This document shows, in pieces, positions 22,193 to 35,461 of a stretch of 64,000 nt of DNA (positions are counted from its first letter, which is position 1; each line of letters begins with the position of its first letter). Both the position numbers and the translations under genes were made by a program. Origin of the DNA: Actinomucor elegans (Eukaryota > Mucoromycota > Mucoromycetes > Mucorales > Mucoraceae); NCBI GenBank assembly GCA_026027325.1, contig JAMSLZ010000018.1, positions 496,001 to 560,000 of the forward strand. Reading direction: 5' to 3'. The notes below the pieces were generated by a model. The model saw only the letters and a list, made by a program, of their open reading frames with translations, was not told the DNA's origin and did no database searches.

Positions 22193-23681
22193 TTAGTTCT
22201 TGCTTGAGAGAGCAGTGACACCAGGGAGTTCCTTACCCTCGAGGAGTTCGAGAGAGGCACCACCACCAGTAGAGATGTGAGAAACCTTTTCACCAGCACC
22301 CCACTTGAGAGCAGCAGTAGCGGTATCACCACCACCAATGATAGTAGTAGCACCTTCCTTAGTAGCTTCAACAACAGCTTCAAGGACAGCCTTGGTACCA
22401 TTGGCAAAAGCATCAAACTCAAAGACACCACAAGGGCCGTTCCAGACGATGGTCTTGGACTTCAAGACTTCCTCACGGAAAAGCTTGGAAGACTCTTCGC
22501 CACAATCGAGACCCATCCATTCATCGGGAATACCAGTGGTATCAGTAGCATAATCAGTCTTGGCATCAGGAGCAAACTTATCGGCAGTAACATAATCAAC
22601 AGGGAAGAGGATCTTGACATTCTTTTCTTGAGCCTTCTTCATGAGGTTCTCAACCAACTTGGAACCAGCTTCATCATAGAGAGAGGTACCAATCTATATT
22701 AGGCAAGTTTAGTTTTCGGTGATTCAAAGAAAATGATCCAGGTTGCAGTAATAGTCTCGGACAAAGAAGATAGATGAACACGCGCTTTTTTTATACGGTC
22801 GTGAAACCCATGTCTTCTTTATCTTTATGTCTGCCATCTCCAACTCTAGAAAATATGTATATATGTATATATCTTACCTTGACATTATTAAGAGTCTTCT
22901 TGAAAGTGAAAGCCATACCACCACAAACGATCAAAGCATTGACCTTATCAAGCATGTTTTCAATCAATTGAATCTTATCAGAGACCTTGGCACCACCGAG
23001 GATAGCAAGGAAAGGACGAGAGGGGCTCTCGAGAGCCTTGGCAAAGTATTCGAGTTCCTTTTGCATGAGCAAACCAGCAGCACGTTGAGGAACATCAACA
23101 CCGACCATAGAAGAATGGGCACGGTGAGCAGTACCAAAAGCATCGTTGACGTAGACATCAGCAAGAGAGGTCAAAGAAGCACGGAATTGCTTGACCTTTT
23201 CAGCATCAGCCTTGACCTTTTGACCATCAACCTTGGCAGAACCCTCTTCTTCAATATGGAAACGGAGATTCTCCAAAAGAATAACCTTACCGCCAGTGGC
23301 AGCTTGACAGGTCTTTTCGACCTCAGGGCCAACACAGTCGTTGAGGAACTCGACAGGCTTATTCAAAAGCTTCTCGACTTCAGCAGCAACAGGCTTCAAA
23401 GAGTACTTAGCAACGGCTTCACCGTTAGGACGACCCAAATGGGACATCAAGATAACAGCAGCAGCACCTTGGTTAAGGGCATATTCAACAGTAGGAAGAG
23501 CTTGAACAATACGGTTGTTGTTGGTGATCTCACCATCTTTTAAGGGAACGTTGAAATCAACACTATTTCGCATATATGAGTTTCAAAAAAAAACGCGTTA
23601 TTCGACTAGTACTTACCGGATGAGAACACGCTTGTTCTTGAGTTCGACATCACGAATAGAAAGCTTGTTGGACAATGACAT
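22193..23681 (-). CDS. PGK1: Phosphoglycerate kinase
   Basis: Glycolytic enzyme converting 1,3-bisphosphoglycerate and ADP to 3-phosphoglycerate and ATP in the cytosol. Exons 23681-23617, 23562-22878 and 22693-22193 give 416 residues, the same as yeast. Signatures: [53 protein letters not shown], and the C-terminal GGGDTATA and [22 protein letters not shown]. Codon use is strongly biased to C-ending codons (GTC, ACC, AAG), unlike most neighbours, as expected for a very highly expressed gene. That bias opens a long antisense frame (22827-23543), which is not a gene. Start MSLSNKLS is the family start. Confidence 0.98.
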
Positions 23682-25372
23682 GATGAATCTATATATATCT
23701 TATGATAAAAGAGGGTAAAGAAGAATAGAAAGAGGATTCGAATCGCGTAGTTTTTATACCTTTTTTTTTTCAAAACTATGACTCGTAAAATTTTAGCTTC
23801 CTTAAGCGAAATCCGATCTCCTCTAATAATCTGGATCCATCTATTGGACGATGGGCCCTTGATGGGTTCGGATTCACACGATATTTTCCAAACATTTTTA
23901 TTAAACGCGTCGATAACCAGGCATCCTCATGTGCTTTCATACGCAGATTTTGATGGTTGAACACTATAGCCTAATGTACAGCTAAAAAGAAGTGAATTTC
24001 TATCTTTTTTTTCTTTTCTATGGTTTGTGCAAACTGAAAAGGTTATTGATAATATCTAAATCATAAAACCGCAAGACTTTTTTACTTGTAATCTAATCAA
24101 TCTATTCACTAAAGCGTCGGTTATTGAAACAATCGAATGACTTGAGTCTTGGAATACGTTCATGCAAGCAATCTGATGTTTCTGAAGGGTTTACTTGAGG
24201 GATTTACCGCTGAGTTATCGGGGATCATCATCTATTGAGCATTTTATAGTCTTTTAAGTGATACAACTGAGAAGGATGCTACTCATTTTGTAAATCTAGT
24301 TTCTGATGATGGTCCGTCATAGTATTTGTGTACAATCTAAGCATAGCCACTGCAAATGCTGGCATTATTAGTAAATTTTCATGCAAATTGCCGGCAATAT
24401 TGTTGGAGGACCAACTAAAATATTACATAACAGTTTTGTAATGATAAGTGCCGACGCGTTATCATTGCTATGTATGGAGTATAATGAACATGTTCATAAT
24501 CCAGAGCGTCTACAACGTCCCTCTACTACCTATATGACATCTAAATACTTGTGTATGTCGGTTTATTTATTCTTTTTACAGAATATTCAGTTTACACTGA
24601 TTAGCTGATATCGATCAATATCCGATGCTCTTATGACATTGGCTGACTGATATTAAATGCAAAAATTTATGACTACCCTTGATACATATCTATATTTTTA
24701 AATCAACAGACAATCATGACAACATTTTGAATTCCGGGAAATATATAAAAGAAAAAGCACTTTGGTTAGGAAGCACACTTTTTTCCAGCAATTTTTCGCC
24801 AATTGATTGGACCAATATACACTAAAATAAAGTATTCTTCTAAGTAATCTGTAGCAAGATATGAAAAACCGTTTAAGCCTAAATTTTTTATAATAATATA
24901 CATATATACGTATATGTCGTAAATTTGCACCAAAAAGATAACCAATCCAGTTTATTATTTTATCCGAAAAAAGTATATCAATATGGCAGTTTATTAAGAT
25001 TCTTCGACACTAGATTTGCTTTGGCCTTCTCAGAAAGAGATTAAAAGTTCTATAACTTGTACTGAGTGTACAAAGGTTGAATTTGCATTTATTTTTCAGA
25101 TTATTATCTTTTTTTTTTTTTTGGCTTGAGGATTGGCCTGATGTGTTGATCAATCAAAGATATTTCTACTAATCTCAGTCAAATATAAAGATAGAATTAA
25201 GAATATGCTTAGTTATAAACTGCAACTTGAAATCATCGTATTTCCTACTAATATAAATTGATTGTAAGAAAATTACCACATGAAATAACATTGTCTAAAC
25301 CCAGGTAATTCATTGTGTAGATACGCATTGTTGCACTCTAGATTAATTGAAAACTCCTTGCTCCAAGTGTAT
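23682..25372. other. Intergenic region with PGK1 promoter
   Basis: 1.7 kb holding the PGK1 promoter near its left end and the 3' flank of the Iml2-like gene. AT-rich with a poly-T run near 25111. A weak dispersed-element relic may lie at 24600-24660. Short frames at 23778 and 24381 are not supported. Confidence 0.55.
23751..23758 (-). promoter_or_regulatory. TATA box of PGK1
   Basis: TATAAAAA on the minus strand, about 70 bp upstream of the PGK1 ATG. Confidence 0.6.
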
Positions 25373-27607
25373 TTATTTATCAGAATCGCATTGCTCTTTC
25401 TGTTCAACTGAAACTATGGAATTAGCAGCTGATGAAAAATGATCAGAGTCTTTTTCTTCGCTTTGAACAGTATTTTCTTCAGATAAAGTCTTGATTTCAG
25501 TAAGACAGTTGTGACATTTGAATAAGAGTGTGTTCTCCAAACTGTACTTGTTCTTGGCATGCGGACCAGCTCCTACATTAAACTGACCTTTATCACTTGC
25601 CTTGATAATAGATTGGATAATATCCTTTGCTTCATCGTACTTTTGATCATGAATCATCATACGTGCTTCTTCATAACGCATGAAATAGTACACATAATGG
25701 TCCAATTGCACCTTGTTAGCATTGTCCATAACGCACTGAATAGATTCACTATGCAACTTGAGCCATTCATCCTTTCTGGTGTCCTTGACTTGATCCAGCA
25801 AGAGTCGAAGCACCATGGCGCGCAGATAATGGCTGAGACAGAGATCATCGTAGTAATTGAGCATTTCCTCGTGCGTAGTTTCATGCGTTAATCGGTAGAT
25901 TTCATTTGTGGTACGCTCCAGATTATTGTATAGCAAGTCAACTGACATAAAATCAAAGGCACCAAAAGCATTCAATGCTTCAAGGTCTGGGAACAGCAAG
26001 CGATTACCTTGGGCTATAAACTTACGTGCTTTACGGGAAACAAATTTTTCCAGTGGAATCGATTTACCAGCAATCTTTTGCTTAGCGCCCGTTACCCTTT
26101 GCATCATCTCCCCAGCCTCCTTGGCTAGTTCCTTTTGTTCATCTGGTGATTTACCACTAGCAACAGACAAGGTAAAAAGTGAAATAGCTTGTAAATAGTA
26201 ATAGACGGCCTTGGACCAGTTACTTTCTTTTTGCAAGATAGTATAGCAATCAAACGCTTCTTGCCAGTTCTGTTGAAGCAAATTGATCAAGCCTAATTCC
26301 CAGAAACACATGTGTTGTAATTGTTTCCAGTCTTTTTGTGTATCAATGGCCTTTTGATATTGGGATTTAGCTTGTGATAATTGGCCCCGCGCACCTAACT
26401 GTCGGCCAGAAAAGAATAAGAAAAAAACACCATCAGGATACAATTTGAGACTGTATGCGAGAATACGGTCTGATAATTCCTCATTTACATCAGACAAAGG
26501 AATAAGCTTGGATAGGATGATATGATACATCATAAGAGCCATATCACAAAATTGTCTACGCAGACCCTCATTGGGTTCTTGAGCTGGAGGTAATTCAGAA
26601 GAAGCAAGACCAGCATACTCTTCCCAACCACCTACTGCCTCTAATGTTTCCATACCAAAAGCGCGATCGCTGGTAAATCCAATAAACTCCACTAGTTTCA
26701 TTACAGAATTGGGAAGCAGAGAGATCATCAAGTTGAAAAGACCAACACCAAGCGACACACCTGAAGTAAAATGATCATCCAGCTCACATGATGATATGTC
26801 TTTACCCAGCATAGCTTCATTTCTTACATGATTCAGATACTTTTGCAATGTTTTGTACGTATTGTAGCTTGATCTCACATGAAGGCCTTCACGTAAAAAC
26901 GAAACAATGCTTTCGTCATGAATAATGCAAAGCAAAGCCTTTAATAGATATGATTCTGCATAGACTAATTCCTTTGGGAAGTGCAAATGGTTAATATTAT
27001 TTAATGAAACACCATATCTACTTACAGCATGTCGATGTAACCGAGACATTGCCCAGATATCTTGTACAGAAACACCTTTGACCCAAGAAGTGATATTGCC
27101 AAACCATCCAGTCTCTTTCTTACGTAATGCATCAGCCAATTGGATTGTCTTTTTTAAGGCTTCAATAGCGGCTTCGATATCTGTATGTTGAAATGTCATG
27201 ACACTTTTTAGAAACAAAACAAAAGAATGGCCCAATGAATGATACAATGTCGAGTGCCGCTTGGGCTCCAAAATTTGTTCAGCTTCTGGGATGCGGGAGT
27301 TTAGAAATAAGTCCATAGCACGACGCACTTCTTGAATATCAGACAGCAAGTTATCTTGAGCTTGCTCCCAAACTTTAGTAGATACATTGATAGTAGGTAA
27401 AGGTGTATGATCCAATTCACCTTCTACTGTATTGCCTGGTTCCTCTTTTATATTTTCTTCCAAAGTTGCCTTTTGTTTGATTGGCATCATGGTCGACATA
27501 GATTGTCCCATGCGGCCAATAGTGCGCAAAGACATGCTTGGTTTAGGCTTTGGCTCGGTAGTTTTCTTTTTTAAAGAAGAAGAAGAAGAAGAGCTTACTA
27601 TAGCCAT
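25373..27607 (-). CDS. Iml2/TTC39-family TPR protein, paralogue A (intronless)
   Basis: Family linked in yeast to lipid-droplet and inclusion-body clearance (Iml2). 744 residues in one uninterrupted frame, starting at the ATG at 27607 (MAIVSSS). A basic Ser-rich N-terminus precedes the family core: VRRAMDLFLNSRIPEAEQIL, LKSVMTFQHTDIEAAIEALK, the hallmark GVSLGVGLFNLMISLLPNSV followed by FIGFTSDRAFGMETLE, then TPR-like helical pairs such as GQLSQAKSQYQKAI and NWSKAVYYYLQAI to the C-terminus. It shares the order of these blocks with the gene at 48453. Lack of any intron across 2.2 kb is unusual in this window, where almost every comparable gene has several. TATATAAAAA lies about 45-53 bp upstream. 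Confidence 0.88.
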   Translation of the reverse strand: MAIVSSSSSSSLKKKTTEPKPKPSMSLRTIGRMGQSMSTMMPIKQKATLEENIKEEPGNTVEGELDHTPLPTINVSTKVWEQAQDNLLSDIQEVRRAMDLFLNSRIPEAEQILEPKRHSTLYHSLGHSFVLFLKSVMTFQHTDIEAAIEALKKTIQLADALRKKETGWFGNITSWVKGVSVQDIWAMSRLHRHAVSRYGVSLNNINHLHFPKELVYAESYLLKALLCIIHDESIVSFLREGLHVRSSYNTYKTLQKYLNHVRNEAMLGKDISSCELDDHFTSGVSLGVGLFNLMISLLPNSVMKLVEFIGFTSDRAFGMETLEAVGGWEEYAGLASSELPPAQEPNEGLRRQFCDMALMMYHIILSKLIPLSDVNEELSDRILAYSLKLYPDGVFFLFFSGRQLGARGQLSQAKSQYQKAIDTQKDWKQLQHMCFWELGLINLLQQNWQEAFDCYTILQKESNWSKAVYYYLQAISLFTLSVASGKSPDEQKELAKEAGEMMQRVTGAKQKIAGKSIPLEKFVSRKARKFIAQGNRLLFPDLEALNAFGAFDFMSVDLLYNNLERTTNEIYRLTHETTHEEMLNYYDDLCLSHYLRAMVLRLLLDQVKDTRKDEWLKLHSESIQCVMDNANKVQLDHYVYYFMRYEEARMMIHDQKYDEAKDIIQSIIKASDKGQFNVGAGPHAKNKYSLENTLLFKCHNCLTEIKTLSEENTVQSEEKDSDHFSSAANSIVSVEQKEQCDSDK

Positions 27608-27965
27608 ACTATATGAAGTGTATATGCAAGAGAACAAGAAAAAGAAGGGCTTTTTATATAGGACGCCACTACTAATACCTTGTGTGCAACAAGAATTTCA
27701 CAGTCAATGTACTACACTATACTACTTTTACGCGTTAGCAATCAAAAGCATGCCAAGCAACTTCATATAGGCATTGTATGCTGAACAGTTGAGCTTGTCA
27801 GCCAGTAATACGCGTTGTTTAGGGGGGTGAAAGAGGCTCAGCAGATAAAAAAAAAAAAACCATAAAAATACCGGAAATAATCTCTTTCACTCTTTAAACT
27901 TTGCCTCTTTGCCCTTTTCTTCTCTATTCGGCAAGTTGTTTTTTCTCCTTTCTTAAGATAATTAT
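27608..27965. promoter_or_regulatory. Divergent promoter, Iml2-like A / proline-rich protein
   Basis: 358 bp between divergent starts. A TATA box for the minus-strand gene (TATATAAAAA) sits at 27651-27660. A CT-rich leader before the plus-strand start lies at about 27885-27955. No other motif is recognised. Confidence 0.55.
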
Positions 27966-29431
27966 ATGAGTTTTCAGTCTTTTCAAGGTAAGATCTTGTC
28001 CTAATCATGTTTAATAATAATATTAATGAACCATTTAGCAAAGCAAAATGCATATCATTCCCAAGTAAGAGATCTCGAAATCTCGAGAAATCTCGGCACA
28101 AACATAAATATTAATTAACTATTTGTCTTATTAGACTGATTTAACGTCAAATATGAGTGCACTTACGCTTCAAAACCACTCTTTAATTAATTCGGCTGCG
28201 TCAACTGATCGTTTGCCTCGCGCAAGGCCAGTATCTACTATGGATGAACAGTGGAGAAAGTCCTCTAATGATGGTTGGAAGACTTCTTCAAGTGCACTCC
28301 AAACCAAAAAACCAGAAACCTGGAAGATGTCTGGAAAACCTCGTCATGCTCAACTGAAGCAGCTTGTAGATGATGATCCAAGATCACGAAGACAATCAGC
28401 AACGGCCACTATGATGAATAATTCTCCTTGGCAGCCAAAAAAGCCATTACCGCAAGAGCCTTTCAATATGGCTTATACACCAGGGCCTGTACATGATACT
28501 GCGCCATTTCATATCCATACGCCCATGATGGCTCAACAATCACCTGTTTTCATCCAAGCAAATAATACAGCATCACCATATCCTCCTCCAGCATCCTCTT
28601 ATCCTCCTCCAGCATCCTCTTATCCTCCATCAACATCACCTTACCTTCCATCATTACAAGCAAACATGTCTCCATATACTCCATCTGATATGATGTATCC
28701 CACATCCAATCCTCCTGTCATGATCCTTCCTCCAACCAATGCTACAGAGTATCAGCAGCCAGAATATTCTAATTATATCAACAGTAGTAATGCACCTCCT
28801 CCGCCTCTTATCACTGATCAGCTATCAATGTATCCTCCTCCATCGTCCACCATGTCTCAAGCGCCATTACCTATTCAAGATTATACATCTCAGATGTCAG
28901 TCCATAGTCCTCCAAAACCTGCCAGTCAACCTAAAATCGATAAAAACAAGAAAAAAGAAAAACCAGAAAGTAAGTCCTGCCAACTAAAATAAAAATTGTA
29001 CACTTAACTCTATTGTTATAGAAAAAGTACGCCAGATCACTGTACAATCTATTAATATTGAACATCGCGTTTGGATTGATGTTTTGCCTTCAGAAACTGG
29101 TCTATCATTAGCTGAAAAGATTCATATTATAGCCACTTTTAGAACCCGGAAGATTGTTTCTATCACAACAGCTTCAGGTAGAAAAATACCTTTAGATAAT
29201 CGACCTGTATTTGGCAGTTGGATGGACATGGAAAACTTTGTTGATGGTGAAAGATGGACGGTCGAATGGCGTGAAAATGATAGAGGCGTAGTAGATAGAT
29301 TCTTGTCGAAAGTAGTTCAGGTATGTACTGGGAATTCATTAAAACGGGTTATTTAATCTATTTTTTTTTTCGTGTATATTCAGGCTGGTGGTGGTAAACG
29401 CAAAGACCATGTTGTTAAAGAAAAGGATTAG
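27966..29431 (+). CDS. Unrecognised proline-rich protein with a conserved-looking C-terminal domain
   Basis: No family recognised. The best model has five exons: 27966-27987, 28039-28064, 28135-28969, 29022-29320 and 29384-29431, giving 409 residues. The first two tiny exons are in phase with a frame open from 28135; a simpler start at 28153 would give 387 residues. Residues about 20-140 are polar and basic with several Trp (EQWRKSSNDGWK, PETWKMSGK, NSPWQPKKPLP). Residues about 150-275 are a Pro/Ser/Tyr-rich disordered segment with tandem SSYPPPA repeats. The last 110 residues look folded: alternating hydrophobic strands (ITVQSINIEHRVWIDVLP, IHIIATFRTRKIVSITTASG) with SWMDMENFVDGERWTVEW. It may be an adaptor protein; no function is claimed. 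Confidence 0.75.
28577..28633 (+). repeat. In-frame Pro/Ser/Tyr tandem repeat
   Basis: Direct repeats of an 18-nt unit (TATCCTCCTCCAGCATCCTC-like), encoding SSYPPPA-type units inside the disordered segment of the proline-rich protein. Confidence 0.7.
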
Positions 29432-30934
29432 CGCTTAGTATTATCAAGGTAAACCCTCTTATCGTAATAAAATGTTGCTTGATTTTTGTACAAGATCAGA
29501 AATCTTGAAGCTTTCAAATTGAAAAACCTGCCTTCCTTTGGTTAAAGATTTAATCACGTTATCCACATTTGTTCGGTACTTGCATATCGGGCGCATATGT
29601 TTTGGCACATGTGCATGACATGATATATAGACGAAACTTGGTACTAGGTACAAAGACGGATGGGCGCGCTTACACTTAAAATAGATATTTTCACAAATTC
29701 AGCAACTTCTTCTCTGGATTACTCTTCTGATACGACATTGGATCGAGCTCAGCCAAGAGATCCAGAAATTATCAAATATGGCCTATACGAAACGCGTATA
29801 GTTTACAGCTAACTATTGGCAAGCGCAATACGTTTACTGGTATGTGGTTAAATGAGGGCTATGATAAATTTAGTAACTCATTCTGAATAAAGACTAATTA
29901 TCAGATGTGACATCATGTCGAGATTGGTTGAAATACTTTAGATCATTGAGATTATACAATACGCCTGCATTTTTTTTTTAAAAAAAAAGACCATTAAAGT
30001 ATAGTATATCCATAATATAATATATCAGTAAAATGAAGGTTCTAGTGGAGATAGTATACTATCTTCGAGTTGGGTTTTTTATCCAATAGCCGTTCATGTC
30101 ATTCGGTGAACTAATCCACATTTCGCTCACCAATCCCTAGTAGCTCCATGATATCTACACATTGTCCATTACTCATTATTTAATCTTGCAATACTTGCTC
30201 TATTTTCCTCGAAATTACTCTGTTTCATATCTTCAACCATCGTACATTACTTTAGTATTGTTTACCATATTATTATCATATCAAAAACACGTCCAAACAA
30301 GCAAGTAAACCACATGGTTCCTACGGTCACCCTATCTTGCTTATTAAATTTTTTAGTATATCATCAATTTGCCACCTATCAACATTGTCAAGTACAGCAG
30401 TTGAGGGAGATAAGTTTCGTGAAACAAATAGAGGGAGTTCAGATACAAATACAAAGGGTTTTGTATATTTCAAGAGTTAATTCGCTAATTACTATGAGCA
30501 TCAAGGCAACTGAAAAACCTACGTTATATAATTGCATCAGAATATAATAACAACTGAAACAATAAAAGATAGCTTAATTTTTTTTTGGATTTATAATTAA
30601 TCGATTATTGTTAATCATTTTTTCTAGCTTCTAGCTTCTGGCTTCTATCTAATTTATAGCTCTCGTTAAAATAATATAACTAAATCAGCATTTTGACAAA
30701 TGCCATATGATAGATAATATAATAACTGAAATAAGCTAATTATCCTACGGCCAAACTCATATAATACTTTGTTTGTAATTGATCAATGCTTCAATTATTA
30801 CTGCTGACCTTATCTCTTGATGATGATGATGTCAACATTTTAATTCACCGGACCCAATCAGAAGAAACATATCACGTGATTATACTTTATTTATTTTTAT
30901 TTATAATAATTTAAACTTTTATTAATAACATCTG
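29432..30934. other. Intergenic region
   Basis: 1.5 kb between the proline-rich gene and tRNA-Asp. One dispersed hairpin element (minus orientation, 29872-29935). Frames of 64-77 codons at 29459 and 30314 are unsupported. A small tandem CTAGCTTCTAGCTTCTGGCTT-type repeat (units of about 8 bp) lies at about 30625-30646. Confidence 0.55.
29872..29935 (-). repeat. Dispersed hairpin element, copy 5
   Basis: On the minus strand: ATGTCACATCTGATAATTAG followed by TTCAGAATGAGTTACTA, matching middle and right blocks of the family. Confidence 0.55.
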
Positions 30935-31006
30935 TCTTCGGTAGTATAGTGGTGAGTATCCCCGCCTGTCACGCGGGAGACCGGGGTTCAATTCCCCGCC
31001 GGAGAG
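30935..31006 (+). tRNA. tRNA-Asp (anticodon GTC)
   Basis: 72-nt cloverleaf: acceptor TCTTCGG pairs with CCGGAGA, the anticodon loop is CTGTCAC between CCCGC and GCGGG, and the T arm is GGGG-TTCAATT-CCCC. The body is close to the eukaryotic tRNA-Asp consensus. No intron and no encoded CCA. A T-rich pol III terminator follows within 10 nt. Confidence 0.97.
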
Positions 31007-31501
31007 TTTCTTTTTTATATTTGTTGACGTTATATGGTGTGTGTAGCTTATGCGATGCCTGCCGTATAGTATTTATGTTTCTTTTTACATGAAGGCTAGT
31101 ATATTCAATAAATACTTTTTTTCAATAGCTATAGTGCTACTACGGATTGCTTTTGCAAATTTTAATGATAGAAAGATAATTATTATTAACCAAATATAAT
31201 AACAAGTTCATTTGTAATGAGTATCATGTTATTGAAGGTAACAAACTGAATAGAAGATGTTTATGATAAGCAAAGGAGAAAAGGTAAATATCAAGTCAAT
31301 ATCAAACATACTTAATGAAATGATTGTTCAAGGTAAGGAAATAAGGGTGATTGAGATGTGAGATGAGTTTAATATAGTTTATTGTGATAGTTATAATGGA
31401 TAATGCTATTAAAAAAGATGTCCATACATGAGATAAAATCCTTTTCGTTGCTTCATGCAAGAACTATGGACTTGAGTTGTATGCTTGATGTTTTTCTTAC
31501 T

Positions 31502-31551
<50 letters not shown>

Positions 31552-31780
31552 GTTGTAACTGTTACTTTAGATATTTTATTGTATGAAACTCAAACCATCA
31601 TCATTCTACGATAAAAGTCATTGATCACTTAAGTCTGTCCTACCATAACATGCTCTGATGCATCGTTCATCATATTTCTGTGATTGAGAAGAAATCATCT
31701 CTCATTATACAGTTAATATACACCTGTTTGATCATAATTAATACATTTATTATAATATCAATTCATCTTCAAGACCTGTT
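31007..31780. other. Intergenic region
   Basis: Begins with the pol III terminator of tRNA-Asp (TTTCTTTTTT). It contains the longest homopolymer of the window (T47, 31503-31549) and the 3' flank of the forkhead gene. Nothing else is recognised. Confidence 0.65.
31503..31549 (+). repeat. Intergenic T47 tract
   Basis: Uninterrupted run of 47 T, intergenic, about 500 bp downstream of tRNA-Asp. Confidence 0.9.
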
Positions 31781-33525
<1,745 letters not shown>

Positions 33526-33707
33526 ATTGATAGACTATGGAAACATGAATACTTAATAACGCTTTACGGTAATGAAATAGAGAAAGAGGGACGAGTTTCA
33601 AGTAGTGGCTTTTTCTTTGCTTAATACCCTAGGGGTGGATACAGTCCGGCCCGCAATATAAAACTACAGCGTATCATTGGCATAGTGTCAGGAGCATCTT
33701 TATTAAT

Positions 33708-35461
33708 CTACAACTTGGACGAATGGCCTCTAGGCTGCATTCTTTCATAAGCAGCGCTTGCTAAATAGTCGGTGGGATTGGATACAAAATGATCTTTGAT
33801 ATTGCGAATATCAACCATCTCAGGCTTGATATCTTGAATGCGAGTTACGCCCATCAAACGCATGACCATTTCAAATTCGTTCTAATTACGCGCTAGTAAG
33901 CTATCTATATGATAACATTTTAGTTTTATCTAGTTACCTGGAACAATTCTAAAAGCTTCTCTACACCTTCAACACCATATGTCGACATGGCATACTACGC
34001 AAACTATCAGTTTATGTGTTAATGGACAATAATAGACTTACCAAGAAAGGACGACCAATACCAACTCCTTTAGCTCCAAGAGCAATGGCTTTAAAGATAT
34101 CGGTACCACGTCGAATGCCACCATCAATGTACACTTCAAAATTCTTTTCCAAACCTTCTCGCTTCAAGGCTTCCATTGTTTCAGCTAGTATTTCAATGGA
34201 TGAAGGTGCAAAATCGAGCTGCCTACCGCCATGATTAGATAGCACAATGCCTTGACAGCCATACTTGGCAGCCAATACAGCATCCTCAGGAGTTTGAATG
34301 CCCTTGATTAATATGGGCATGTTGGTGATGCTCTTGAACCAAGCTATATCATCCCAGCAAAGAGAAGGATCAATAAACTTGCTAATGGCTCTAGCAGCAC
34401 CTTCATCTCGGTTTACTTCAGTTGCGGTACGTGCAATTTCTTCAGGATCCTCTTGAGAATACTTTTGTCTCATATCTTTCTCACGATGACCTAACGGGGA
34501 AATACTAAGTATACACGGAGAATATTATGTAGCACGAGTATACCTAGTTGAGGTGCATCTGCCGTGATAAACAACCCTTTCATTCCTCGCTTCTCAGCAT
34601 GACGCACAAACTCTTCTGATACTTGACGGTTTCCATTTACATACAGCTGAAGCCATTGAGTTTGTCCAGGTGCTGCAGCGTCCACAATTTCATCAAAAGA
34701 GCAAGAAGCCAATGTAGGAATCATTTGAATAATGTTCCTGGCTTTGGCTGCTTTGGTTAAAACTACTTCGCCTTCAGGATGACCGAGTTTTCCAAGTGCA
34801 GTAGCTGTAATGTACAAAGGTAAAGCAGTACGAGATCCCAACATGGTAGTGGATGCATCTACGTCCTTTACATTCACCATGACTCGAGGACGGAGCCAGA
34901 TACGATGGAAAGCATTATGATTTTCGCGCATAGAAATCTCATCGTCTGCACCAGAAGAATAATAGGCCCAAGCATCTGGTTTTAAAACAGATTTTGCAAC
35001 CGCTAATGTAAGATAACGATTAGAGTTTTTGTTGTGTGAAAATATAGATGACTTTACTCTCAAAATCAAACGAATTGTACATTTCCTCTAATCTGGGCAT
35101 TTGTTCACGAGCCAATCGAACTTGCTTATCTTCTTCAGTCTCTACTTTGGGAATAGCTGCCAGTGCTTTGGCGTCGACACTACCCTTACACACTTCTGGA
35201 GCTAAAAAGCGCTGAATGATATCCGGAGGATGAATAGGTTCAAAAGCACTGGTGGCATCTTTACCAGCATATTTCATAATAATCTTTTGTCCACCAGGAT
35301 GCTCTGGAAGGAACTGTGTAAGATCATAGACTTTACCATGAATAATAACCCAAATATCGTCTAATAATAGATATTGATCAGCAAAAACTTTATCTATAAG
35401 CTTCTTGAAATTTACTTTTTGTATTGTGCTTTGCAACTTCTTGAGGTGAAATAATGCTCAT
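33708..35461 (-). CDS. CYB2: Flavocytochrome b2-type L-lactate dehydrogenase
   Basis: Oxidises L-lactate (or a related 2-hydroxy acid) to the 2-oxo acid with FMN, passing electrons through a fused cytochrome b5 domain. Exons 35461-35416, 35360-35058, 35002-34544, 34490-34042, 33994-33938 and 33881-33708 give 495 residues. Heme ligands are His36 (PEHPGG) and His59 (EPIHPP). The FMN barrel shows WAYYSSGADDE, LRPRVMVNV, LQLYVNGNR, ILIKGIQTPEDA, the catalytic-His motif LSNHGGRQLDFAPSS, and YIDGGIRRGTDIFKA. The heme domain starts at residue 1, without the mitochondrial presequence of yeast Cyb2, so a cytosolic location is likely. The first intron (55 nt) was set by AKHNTKNDIWVIIHGKVYDL. Confidence 0.95.

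Noticed and set aside
22827..23543. 238-codon open frame antisense to PGK1
   Set aside because: A by-product of the strong codon bias of PGK1; no family resemblance, and it lies wholly inside the sense exon.
27838..28101. 87-codon minus-strand frame in the divergent promoter
   Set aside because: Low-complexity Lys/Phe-rich product overlapping the 5' exons of the plus-strand gene; no support.
35393..35416. 22-nt intron at the start of the lactate dehydrogenase gene
   Set aside because: Too short for splicing. A 55-nt intron using the acceptor at 35361-35362 gives the conserved HNTKNDIWVIIHG instead.
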